A DNA stretch of 64,000 nt. It comes from Ceratobasidium sp. AG-K. Taxonomy: Eukaryota > Basidiomycota > Agaricomycetes > Cantharellales > Ceratobasidiaceae. Both the position numbers and the translations under genes were made by a program. Below the pieces are notes generated by a model that saw only the letters and a program-made list of their open reading frames with translations, was not told the origin of the DNA and did no database searches. The stretch lies in contig JAWNGF010000002.1 in the NCBI GenBank assembly GCA_037039685.1, positions 1,116,001-1,180,000 of the forward strand, written 5' to 3'. Positions 1 to 9,802 of this stretch are shown piece by piece (position 1 is the first letter of the stretch; the number at the start of each line of letters is the position of its first letter).

Positions 1-1316
1 TTGATATGAACTCAATTGGGTCGCCACTATCTTGCCGCAAGCCCCTCCAGCGTTTGGCACGTTCTACGTCCTCTTCAAAATTCTTGACGAAACACGTGAG
101 TGGAGTTTAATCCCTCGGGGGTACTTCAGACCCACCTTGTTGAAGACATCAGTGGAGAAGGTATCTGTCAGAGCAATATGCAAGGCATTGGACTTTGTAG
201 TCGGGTATGCTGACTCCCATAGGTCCAATGCAAGGCCATTTGCGTTCTCGTACCCACGAATTGCGGCAATCTAAACAATGTTTAAGCCCGGGCTTCCACT
301 CGCGCGGAAGGTTAGACTCACGCCCATAATCCATTCACTTCAATGCGTTCGCTATCAGTAGGCGTACCGTACGCATCGAAGCGGACCTACTGAGCAATTG
401 TCCCCATGGCGGCAAGTTTGTATTTCATAGCAAAGTGAGGCTATCGCCGGCGTTAGGACTGTCACCCGAAAGTAGGCTTGATCTCACTCACATTGCTCGT
501 GCTTGTGAGCTTTCCCCGAGCACCCTCTCCACTGAATTGCTGATTACCCCGAATCAGACCCTGAAGCACCAAATCTTGGCCATGATAAGACCTGCGTCTC
601 CGAGTTCCAAAATCACTAAATGAAACTCCAGCCTGGATCAACGTCTTGGCCTTTTGGTACGCGAGTTCTAAACTTATGTCAGATTACTAGTTTGCCGTCG
701 GTCTAACCAACGTACCCTCTTGACCATCGTATGACCAGCCCCGATCTACTGTTAAAAAGAACGCCTCGCTGAGGACGGACATAATGGGAACTTCATAAAG
801 TATCGTCTCAACCCAGAGTCCAGTGATGTCCATTGTGATGTATCCTTCTTCAACCTCTGCACCAGCTTGGCTTGTGACGTGGAGTTCCATTTTGACTTGT
901 TCTTCTGGGCGAAGTCGAAATGAGCTAAGATACTTGATGTAGTCTTCCGTAAAGTAGGGGCAGTTGGCCCTCAGCCACTCAGCCTCCTCGGGTTTGAGTT
1001 GAAGTTCTGCCAGGCCTGCAGACAAATGCGCAAATTATGACAAGTAGGGCTAGCAAGTACCCACGATTTACGGACTGCTTTGCAAGGTTAAAGCAGTCGC
1101 GTGAGAATAGCATTTCTTTCGCTCGATTGGTAAATTTATAAGTGACGTTGGTTTTAGGAAAGTGTTGAAGAACAGCTTGTTGCATAGTAAGCTTACGATA
1201 ATGGCATACATAGTGAGCAATCGTTGTATGTGACTTGGCAAAACACTTACTTTGTACAGGTCCGTGTCCAGAATCGACCTTGGACGAAAGTCCGTGGTAC
1301 TTTCGAGATCCGCCAT
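1..1316 (-). CDS. NPT1: Nicotinate phosphoribosyltransferase (partial, 3' end outside window)
   Basis: First enzyme of the Preiss-Handler NAD salvage route: joins nicotinate and PRPP, with ATP, to give nicotinate mononucleotide. I assemble eight exons on the minus strand: 1251-1316, 1065-1191, 716-1015, 492-667, 391-440, 322-337, 136-270 and 1-82. Phases join without a stop and give about 317 residues. Family landmarks in order are LDTDLYKLTMQQAV near the start, the SDFGTRRRRS loop, TSTSN, GTIAHEWIMG, LALTDTF-like (HIALTDTFSTDVF) and the signature GLRQDSGDP just before the window edge. The family is about 400-430 aa, so roughly the last quarter is missing. The start at 1316 gives the conserved N-terminus. 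Exon 322-337 is only 16 nt, and long-read or automatic models could skip it. The identification is firm; individual splice sites are inferred. Confidence 0.93.
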
Positions 1317-1809
1317 TATACCGATTGTCCAGTTGATGAGGAGAGCTGAGTGGTGGACGAAATGAAGTGTGGGGCCTTCCAGTTCCGCAGTCTCATGAAA
1401 TTTCTAAGCACGAGGAACGTTTGATAGACAAAACCTACACCGGTACCGAACGAGAGCGGTCCTAGCATTATTTATATCGACTTGAACATCAGTTATTGGA
1501 AATTGATAAGAGATTGGAAGATATTGTCCCGGGTTGTATGCATTGTTGCGGCCTCAACGTGAACGATATAGTGGGTCATCGTGACACACAGAAAGTGGTG
1601 TAAACCCAGATAGGTAGACACACGAAGCGCACATATACATAACATAATATGACATAACCGTGACAACGACTGTGCCGGGACGAGTGCTACCTCCTGCTGG
1701 ATAGTTTCTCCCTGAGCTGGGAGAAATCGCCACTGTTTAGCCAGCAAGCATTCCAGTCAACGAGTGCCTCGGCATTCTCTCTGGAGCCGCGAAGGGTCAA
1801 TCGGACTCG
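1317..1809. other. Intergenic, NPT1 promoter side
   Basis: About 490 bp between the NPT1 start and the 3' end of the RING gene. Short open frames here show no family resemblance. I see no RNA gene or repeat. It presumably holds the NPT1 promoter and the downstream gene's 3' UTR. Confidence 0.4.
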
Positions 1810-3433
1810 CTATGAACAGCTAGGTTCCGCGACATACCTAACGCGATTATCGTACAACTCTCGTTTCGATTCGTCAGGTGGGACCCATCCATCAACTTCC
1901 TCATGAACCAAAGTATCGTATACGGATGCGACAACTGAAGCGAGTGTGGTCTGACGAGATATCAGCCCACGTCGACTGCCTGGCGAGGGGGATGGCGACG
2001 GCGAGCCTGGCGGTGAACCATCAATGTCACAACTCGGGCATCTAATAAGCTGAGGCGCAAATGACGGGTTGGGTATTTCTTCGGGAAGAGAGTCGAGAAT
2101 ATGCCGAATGATGCAGAGACAGCAGAACGAGTGCCCGCAGTGGGTACTTGTAAGCGCGTGTGGATCAGCCCTATAAGAAGCCACTAGTAAGTAAGCAAGC
2201 GACAGAACGAGAGTAGGGCGCGTACATGAGCTCCGAACACCTGGAGAGACCAAAAAGAGTCAGTCAGCATTTTGTCCAACAAAAACCATGCCAAGGGAAG
2301 CTGAAAGTGCACATTCAAACAACACCAAACACAGACTCGAACGCACTCGAGGAATCCCGACCCACAGTTCACACCGCATTTTCTCCATCAGATCGTTCAA
2401 AACGTCTGCAGCTACTACCCGAGTTATGTCGGTCGATGCTTGTCTTTTGGTCCTTTTCGCCGCTGGAAGTGTCGGATCCCCTCCGATTGCGTGAATGTCA
2501 TTGCTAATATGTCGACTTCGGCCTCGGCCCCGCAAGATGTCATCATCGCTGCTATTGCGCGCGACGTTGAGGGGAGAAAACAGACGTGCACCCAATGGAG
2601 TGTTTCGCGGGCTACCGATTCGTTGAAACGCGCGCACAGCGTCTGGAGATGGAGAACCCCATTGTTGCGCAAGCGTTTCGAGCCCAAGCTCCAGTGCTGT
2701 TTTGTGAATCCTTGGTGGGCTAGGTGTTCGTGGGTTGACCAACCCGAGGGCTGAAATGGTCGGCGATGCTGCCCGCGATGTGTCGAGAGGAAAGCCAAGA
2801 GGTAGTGCGGGCGGAGGGAGCGCGCTGAAGCTGAGAGGGGCATGCATCCCGGCAGAGGCAAATGGGCGTGGACTGTTGAGTGGTGAAAGTGTGGACCCCA
2901 GCCCGGCACCAGAGCTGGCAAAGTTTATGAATTCTCTGAGTTCAAATGATTCCTTGGCTCTTGAAAATATCATAGACGAGAGTGCATGTTGGGCCATGGG
3001 TTGGATGGGGTCAACGATCAGCTTGTCTCGATTGGCAATCGCTGCGTCCACTGCCTCTTGGTTTTCGAGGATCATAAACGTGCGGACACCAAAGCTATCG
3101 AAAAAATAGCCAGCGTCGCGTCTGATAGAGTATTAACCAGAGATTAATTGGGGCTCTGAGATATAATTATCAGACGCACCCATTCAAACGATCGCACAGA
3201 GCCTCCATCGCGTCTCTGAGCTGGTCCTCCTGGAAACTTCAGGATGGCAAATTGCGGAGGATAAAGATACGGCTACAGACGACTCGCTCAGTAGGAACAT
3301 ACCTGGAAGGTGGGCCGTAGATCTCTAAGATATGGTCCTCTTGGATGTCCTTGAGGGGAGGGAGCGGTGGGTGGCCCACCTGGACCTTTGGGGGCAGTTT
3401 TGGTGGGGAAGTAAAGACATCTGTACCATTCAT
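1810..3433 (-). CDS. RING-finger protein with N-terminal RRM-like segment
   Basis: Exons 3303-3433, 3180-3236, 2366-3121, 2226-2240 and 1810-2170 join in phase to 439 aa. The C-terminal third holds a RING: CELC, then about 11 residues later CGHSFCCLC, then LIRCPSC, matching a C3HC4-type zinc-binding pattern expected of an E3 ubiquitin ligase. The first CELC pair is completed only if the 15-nt exon at 2226-2240 is used. The N-terminal part (FQEDQLRDAMEAL, FFDSFGVRTFMILENQEAV) looks like helix 1 to strand 3 of an RRM, so the protein may bind RNA. The middle (residues about 110-290) is Ser/Pro rich and probably disordered. A possible donor close to the C-terminus (gtatgt near 1833) means the last residues could differ. 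No specific orthologue is recognised. Upstream start alternatives were not found. Confidence 0.72.
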
Positions 3434-3858
3434 GCTCGTGGAAACAATATAGTTAGATCATACAATGGACTAGAATCAAGGAGCCGTAGAGTAGATACGC
3501 GTAAAATGTCGTTAGGTCGAGTATTACAAGATAAGAACAGCAGGTCGAGGTCCAGACGTCCCATGAGCCGCCATCAGAACACGCGCCGTGACAAATTCAC
3601 CATAACACGTGCCCAAGTCCCACACTCATTGTTCGGCATTGCTTTTCAAAACGGGCCTGGAACTTAATCTCGGTCCGCTCACCAGCGCACTGTCCCGTTT
3701 GCGCGCCACGGGCATACGAATAGTCATATCGCCGCCCCAAATCAAGCTTTCACTTTTTAGAATAGTGTGGTGCCCGGATGACGCACGAGTAGCACCATCA
3801 ACTCCAACGTCGACATGGAATACGTCACTATAGTGACATCATGTGGTGGATCTGCAGC
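3434..3858. other. Divergent intergenic region
   Basis: Space between the RING gene start (minus) and the LEA-like gene (plus). Only short, unconvincing open frames. It must carry promoters for both genes. Confidence 0.4.
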
Positions 3859-3867
3859 GTATATAGA
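3859..3867 (+). promoter_or_regulatory. TATA box of the LEA-like gene
   Basis: The string gtatataga lies about 80 bp before the ATG at 3945, followed by a CT- and CA-rich leader (ctctcttaccaactacacaacacact) typical of highly expressed fungal genes. Inferred from position and sequence only. Confidence 0.55.
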
Positions 3868-3944
3868 GACGCTTGCCGCCTCTCTTACCAACTACACAAC
3901 ACACTCAGCCACTACCAACTACCTAATACACTCGAATATCTACC

Positions 3945-4983
3945 ATGGACACTGCGAGCCGCGTTCCCGCCCAAGGCCGTGAGTATAGCCGTCCGATCTT
4001 ATTCCGGCAACTGAATCTCCCACTAGCTACCTTTGACGCCAACCAAAACGTGATCCACAACGAGGCCGCCCCCAATTCGACCTCCAACGCGGGATTCGGT
4101 TTACCCACGACCGCGACCAATAACACCACCACAACCGGAACGACCGAGAACGCACCTGGGTACCTCCAACAGGCGCGTGAGACTCTTGCGTCTCTCGCCG
4201 GTACCGTTCAGAATGCTGTCGGAATCGGTAAGCACTCGTGAACACTATTTCGGCCGTGATCTCATTGTCGCTTTCAGATACTCCCGCATCTACACTCCAC
4301 GGTATTGCCAACAACGCGAAAATCGACGCCTCGATGCCCTCGTCCGAGGCCTCTGGTGCCAAGCCAGGTGAACGCGTTGGTGGTGTAGGTGCCCTACCCG
4401 GAGATGCCAAGGAGGAGGGTGTTGCCCGTCTACCAGACGAGCGCACAAGCGTACCTAGCCGTGAGCTCGAGGGAACCTTCCCCGGAGAGAAGACCAGTGG
4501 AGTCGGCGCTCTTCCAGGCAATTTCAACGAGAGCGGAGTTGCACTCTTGCCCGATGAACGAAGTAGGCTTACTCTAAAACCTTGCTGGGACCGTATCTGA
4601 TTACCTCTATCTGAATAGATCTTCAAGCCAAGGAATCCATTGGAGCTTCGACCCACGCCGCTGCGCATCCCTCGTCCGAGAACCCAGACAGGAGGGATCT
4701 TAAGGCTGCGGCCGCTCATCCCATTGAGACTGCCAAAGCTCACCCCGAGAACCCAGAGAAGAGGGATCTCAAGACCGCGGCTGCTCACCCCATCGAGACT
4801 GCTAAAGCTCGCCGCGGTTCCACTTCTTCGTCTTCGTCGTCTGAGGGCGAGGAGGCCCCAGGTGTACCCAAGAAGAAGACCTCCTTGAAGAACAAGCTCG
4901 CTGGTGGCATGAAGACTGCCATGGGCAAGGTCAAGAAGGACGAGGAGATGATTGCTGAGGGTCAGGCCCAGCGTGGTCACTAA
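3945..4983 (+). CDS. LEA-like / stress-type repeat protein
   Basis: Exons 3945-3978, 4027-4227, 4278-4562 and 4619-4983 give 294 aa with all phases consistent. Not a recognised enzyme. The N-terminal half is Asn/Thr rich, followed by an amphipathic stretch (QARETLASLAGTVQNAVGI) resembling LEA- or CsbD-type helices. Two copies of a block beginning GVGALPG and ending LPDER lie about 43 residues apart in the third exon. The last exon has two copies of RRDLKAAAAHPIETAKAHP-like sequence separated by ENPEK. The end is Lys rich (KKKTSLKNKLAGGMKTAMGKVKKDEEM) with a Ser run before it. Basidiomycetes carry similar hydrophilic proteins induced by stress or sporulation, so a protective or membrane-surface role is my inference. 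A TATA box and pyrimidine-rich leader suggest strong regulated expression. Confidence 0.75.
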
Positions 4984-5717
4984 ATTCTAGGTGCATAATC
5001 AACGCTAATGACGTCACGATTTCAATTGTATCAATAGTTTTCGCATAATATACCTGAAATAACTTGACCTAAATGTCACCCGCTTGATTATCATGAGAGC
5101 GCTACAGACGCAAATCGAACCTCGAACCTGTTTGACCGCCCTCATTTGCCTGATAACCGTGGCATGGGTATTTTTGCGCTACTATTTGTGGGCGTCAAAA
5201 ACGAGCAGATGCACTCAGAAGCATATAGATCGCGAAGACCTGGGGCACCAATTAGACAAGAGTAAAAGGAAATCTCCGGTTGAACGTACGGGCTAGATAG
5301 GGTATATGCGGATTTCACTCGCTGACTGGACCTAAATAATATCAGCGGTGCATTTGCGAGTGAAATATGTTGAGCTGAAGAACGAATTCGATCGCGGAAG
5401 CGGTTCCTATCAGCGCGGATGGAGGGATAGTTGACTTGGATCGGTTGATTCAGTCTGTGCAAATCCAACGTTTCCGGGTGCACGCCTTGCGACTCAGTCT
5501 CGCAGCCCCTGCTCTAAAAACAATACCCTCTTGGCAACCACCATAACCATCTGAAGTTCTTTTGCCAAGAAAATCGAGTAGACTTTTGTTTCTAAGACTA
5601 CTAGCCCCCACGTGCGGTCAGGTTACCCATCACCAAATTGAGTGACAGTCAAGGACAATCCTCGACTTAGCGTCAAGCCATACAAAAGTCGTATTAATTT
5701 AACCGTGATCATTTCGC
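4984..5717. other. Intergenic between LEA-like gene and P450
   Basis: About 730 bp between convergent genes. One 70-codon plus-strand frame at 5084 has a single hydrophobic stretch but no supporting context. I see no RNA gene, repeat or conserved motif. Confidence 0.4.
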
Positions 5718-7779
5718 CTAGTTTGCTCGCTTTTTGAACATGAGCTTAATATCGATGGGCACTATTGTGATCTCCGCCCGCTAGCGAAGTAGCATATCCT
5801 TTCGAGTTTCCCACGTCATATCCATCATACTGTCGTTGCACCGTATATCCCAATCCTGCGCAAGCGCTGCGATCACTCGTACCCCTTCTGCAATTGCAAA
5901 CCCGCGACCGATACATGCACGAGAACCAGTTGAGAATGACATGAATGCATGCCTTGGCCAGTCAGGCTCCAGGAATCGACTTGGGTCGAACTCTGTGGTA
6001 TTTGGTCCCCAGTAGTGTGCTTCAAACGGGCATTTATAAGTGGTTGGCGTTGAAAACGCTGTCCGAGGTACCCACTATTCATATGCAGCGCATAAATGTT
6101 CGCAACAACACAACTTCCCTTGGATACAGGCACGCTGAATGATTGGTCAAACTTGTGGCCTTCCGGGTTATTTGGGTACCTTCTGGTTCCCGGAAGTATG
6201 GTATCTTTTCCTACAGTGCGTGGCATCACGGGCCCGGCGGGGAAATGACGCATGGCCTCGTTGAAAACCGCCTGGGTGTAGATCTAGAGCAGCGCATATA
6301 AGCCTAGGACATAGTCGTGCGCGTATGCTTACAAGCTGATGAAAATCATCTTTGTAATGTGATGCACTCCTGTTCGCTGAATCAACGGGGCGCAAGGCCA
6401 GAGCTTGCCCGCTTCCTCGCGGGCCTGGGCATGGATGCGAGGATATAGTGCGAAAATCGCAGTCACGAAAGCGAGCGTATGTGCGGTAGTCTCTGCGAGG
6501 ATTTTGAGATCCTGCTTGGGAAATTAATTTCCAAGTTCGTAAACGCACCATGACCTGCGAGCAAAAATATCTAGGGGAGGCCCGTTAATACCTGGGAGCT
6601 CGAGCTTCATAATAAGTAGATCATTGACTTACGTATACATTCGACAAGAGCTCGCGCGGTGAATTTTTTTGGTTTTCTTCCAGCGAGCTATTCACTTGTA
6701 GCAAGCCCTGTAATAAGCTACCTTGCCCTACAATTGCGCCAAACTTGGAATCGCCATCGACGGTTTGACTAAACCGTTGTTCAACCATGTAATTAAAATG
6801 CCGCTCCATTTCCTCAAACGCGAGCTTCGTCCTTTCAAATACTGGCACTGGGAACCAGTATGCCCAAGATGAAATGATACTGCGCCATATGGTCAAGCTA
6901 ACTGCTTGGGTGACTGACGTCGAGAATGGGAGTCTGGCGGATATACTACTTTTCTCAAATGCGCTATCCCATGGAAAGTATTCCCCAGATCCAACCGATG
7001 GAATGATATTGAGTGCGACCTTGTTCGATTTGTCAAGCAAAGCAAACGTTGTGGCACGAATATATCATCCACACCTTGCTTAATGCTTCGACAGTATCCA
7101 CTTCCACTTCATCCCCGCCAGTGTTTTTAATGGCGTCAAACCACTCCCCCAGTGTGCGATTCGCTCCCTCCCAGGCTAGGGAGTTGCTTTTCTGCGCGCC
7201 TATGATAAAAATACACAGGAAGATGGGATAGACATACATTGATTAATGCCGACCTAGAAGCTCGCCGGTACCGCTTCCATAGCTTTCCCTCGCTGGCGAC
7301 AGTATTCGGGTCATGAAACATGAGTACTTCATACTAATACCACTACTTAGTTATCGATGTAAATCTCTGGCACTAGACTTACTACCGACATGTCCTTCCG
7401 GAATGTCGTTTCGTGCAGCTCTAGGATTAGGCGACAGGTCTCGGCATTCGCGAACCAAGTTGTGGGCGATGGCATTTCCATTTCTGCGACACCCAGGACT
7501 GTCGAGCCAGCCTGGTCATATGGCCTGAACCCCGCGTGCACATCCCCTATTTTGTTCTTTGGCCATGCTGGAAAGATCATGCGCATGCGCCCGCCAACGG
7601 ACTAAAGCTGAAAGCTCCAGGACGGTACTCACCTGGTGTAGGTCGTTAAATAATTGCCCGTTGATATTTCAAGACTGCGCTTACCGAAGTGTGACTACGA
7701 GACGTTGAAAATGAGACCAAACCCGCGCTGCGCAGATCGCAAAAAAGGCGGCAAGCAATGGTGTAGTGTGCAGTGGCAT
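5718..7779 (-). pseudogene. Cytochrome P450, disrupted (one frameshift, one early stop)
   Basis: A class II (ER-anchored) fungal P450 that would hydroxylate a hydrophobic substrate. Start at 7779 gives an N-terminal membrane anchor (PLLAAFFAICAARVW). Landmarks in order: C-helix EGKLWKRYRR (W-x3-R), I-helix LLAGHETTAHTLAF, K-helix FNEAMRHFP (ExxR), FDPSRFLEP, and the haem loop FSTGSRACIGRGFAIAEG with its cysteine ligand. Introns around these fit GT/AG rules. Two lesions are visible. The reading frame switches near 6385-6410, between AREEAGKLWP and SHYKDDFHQL, with no intron able to bridge it. A TAG at 5781-5783 interrupts the usual tail, which continues in frame (RAEITIVPIDIKL) to a stop at 5718. 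The tail loss alone might be tolerated; the frameshift would not be unless it is a sequencing error. Subfamily not assignable by eye. Confidence 0.72.
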
Positions 7780-8356
7780 TAAGGGAACCAAATGCTAAAA
7801 TTAAGTCAGTTCGGGGTGGAGTGAGTAGCGCCGGAGAATATGGCTACTTGAAACCATATAAACCGAGGCTCAAACAAGCGCGCATATATATGGGAAAGGA
7901 AAAGCTACGGGGTTGGTATATCCTGGCCCATTCGTAATAATAAATGCAGCTAGCCGTTACGTTTGCGCAGCTGTGTGGGGCGGCTAAATACTAGAATCGG
8001 GGGTAATATTGTCAATGAAAGGCGTCCACATGGTTCTCGGTGCCGGAGAACGGACCAGAATGTTTCGATCTTATGGATGCCCGAAAGATGTGACCGAAAT
8101 TCTTAGCAACCACACTCAATCTCCCACAGACTGGGTCCTAACCCTCAGTGACGCTTAAGACTACCTCCCGCACTCCAGAGTCCTGGGTTTTATCATGACG
8201 CTAGGATCTTTGTAAGCCCAAGTCATTAATGATCGTATTGCAGGACGATGGTCGTCTTGCTGAAAAAGTCAAATCGTAATAAAGCCAAGATATAGGCAAT
8301 TTGCCCCTTCTTGGATTTGACAGTGGCGAATAAATGGCTTCAGATAACGCAGTTGA
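7780..8356. other. P450 upstream region
   Basis: Contains catatata sequence near 7883-7891, about 105 bp before the P450 start and readable as a TATA box on the minus strand. Otherwise no gene, repeat or RNA is seen in the 580 bp up to the GST stop. Confidence 0.4.
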
Positions 8357-9290
8357 CTACGCATACAGCCGAATTACCCTCTGAGCGACTATTTCAGACG
8401 AGTCCGCCTCCAGTTTTGCAATCTCATCCCAAAGTCTCGCCCACCTGCCGTCCTGCCATGTAGCCACCCTCTTCCAAACTGTCATTTCTCCTCCCTCCAT
8501 CTTTTGCGTGGCGTGAATCAAACCGCCAATCACAAAATCGGCAAACGAGAGCTGGTCTCCCATTACAAACGGCCCTTTTGTCATGTCAAGTGAGTTACCA
8601 AGTGCATCCCACTTTTCTTGTGCGGGATCCCAGTATTTATCCGCCAAATCGAGGAATTCTGAAAGGTCCATCTTGACCATCGTCGTTCTAGTGCGTATGA
8701 AGTATTCCAGGCCACGATCGTCCAAAAAGCCGGGTCGTAGTCCCGGATAAGGAACGATCAATGGAGCCAAAGCTATCCCTGCGCTCATCACTTGTTCGGC
8801 GGCAATTTTTTGTAAGGCGCGAGTTCCTGGGGGAAAGACGATAGGATAGTTTGGTGCGGGGTACTTGTCATCTAAGTAGACGGCGATCTCGAAGGAATCA
8901 ACTATGTAGGTTGGCGATTTGGTGGGGTCACTTGAAGGGTCTGCAATCACTGTAGTAGTTGTTACGTTGAGTTCTATAACCCGATATGGCCCAAGCGAGC
9001 AAAAACTTGAACGCACTAGGTAATGTGTATTTGAAAATTGGGTTGAATGATCCAGGGGGTATACCAAATCCTTTGAGCTTGGACTCAATGTCGGCAATTG
9101 ATACATATTCAACACGATATGGCAGGCGTTTGTAGTTCAAATTCAACCTAAAAGGGGAGGTTATTAACTTCAGTGTCTTATATTTGGCTTTTGGCGTATC
9201 TCACCTTGTCTTGAATGTGTTAGCCGACCATGGGCCATCATTTGAGAAAATGTCGTAGAAGATAATAGGGTTTTCTTCAGTAGCGGCCAT
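8357..9290 (-). CDS. Glutathione S-transferase-like protein, LigE/GTE class
   Basis: Exons 9205-9290, 9017-9147 and 8357-8949 give 269 aa. The thioredoxin-fold half begins IIFYDIFSNDGPWSANTFKTRLNLNYKRLPYRVEYV and continues to KYTLPMIADPSSD and the SFEIAVYLDDKYP stretch that lines the glutathione site. A helical C-terminal half follows (MVKMDLSEFL, FVMGDQLSFADFVIGGLIHA). This layout matches the basidiomycete GSTs related to bacterial beta-etherase LigE, which act on aromatic or xenobiotic compounds with glutathione. The serine of the W-S-x-N motif is the likely catalytic residue (family knowledge). Cytosolic, no signal peptide. Its neighbour on the same strand is a P450, a common detoxification pairing, and a decayed second copy of its 5' half lies near 14.0 kb. 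Confidence 0.88.
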
Positions 9291-9802
9291 CGGGTTTCCA
9301 GGGAAGGAGCTAGAAATTACGACGACTACGAGCAAGGGGTCATTCCGATTGGTCCTAGCAATCTATGGGCGTCAATGATAGACGCCATACCTATTATCCA
9401 CACACGGATTGAGAGAGGATGCTAAATGATGGCTGAGGGCACTAAGTCGAGAGCCGGAGCCCTTAAATGTACGTGAAACTGCCGAGTCATGCACGCATGC
9501 ACACGCAAGCTAGCGTACGTGGACCTTGTTTGATCACATGGCAACCTCTTTACGGAGGGATACACAACGAACGCATCAATCAGAGGTATCAACTTACAAA
9601 TTTGTACTAGTCTACGGTGCTTCCGTTGGTACATCCATGGATTTTTATGTCCAACGAACGCAGGTTTACAACGCTTTGCATATTGTTGTAAATTTAAGTC
9701 ACATACCAGGATGTATTGGACGATTGTGATTTCAGTGGCATTGGTTCTGTTTGGTGCCATATCCTCGCTTTGGCCGCCACATCGACGGACACCCCGCCCA
9801 GC
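9291..9802. other. Divergent intergenic region, GST and NTPase genes
   Basis: About 510 bp between divergent starts. Open frames here do not resemble proteins. Presumably contains both promoters. The first 100 bp also has weak similarity to sequence beyond the decayed GST copy near 14.1-14.2 kb. Confidence 0.4.

Noticed and set aside
4027..4980. 317-codon frame antisense to the LEA-like gene
   Set aside because: It is a shadow of the repeat-rich exons in the opposite strand; the sense frame has consistent introns and a clear start.
5084..5296. 70-codon plus-strand frame with one hydrophobic stretch
   Set aside because: No splice partner, no family resemblance, no promoter signal; ordinary chance length in intergenic DNA.
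9716..9802. Upstream extension of the NTPase reading frame
   Set aside because: The added residues are unlike the hydrophilic start of the family, and the ATG at 9803 begins a sensible N-terminus.
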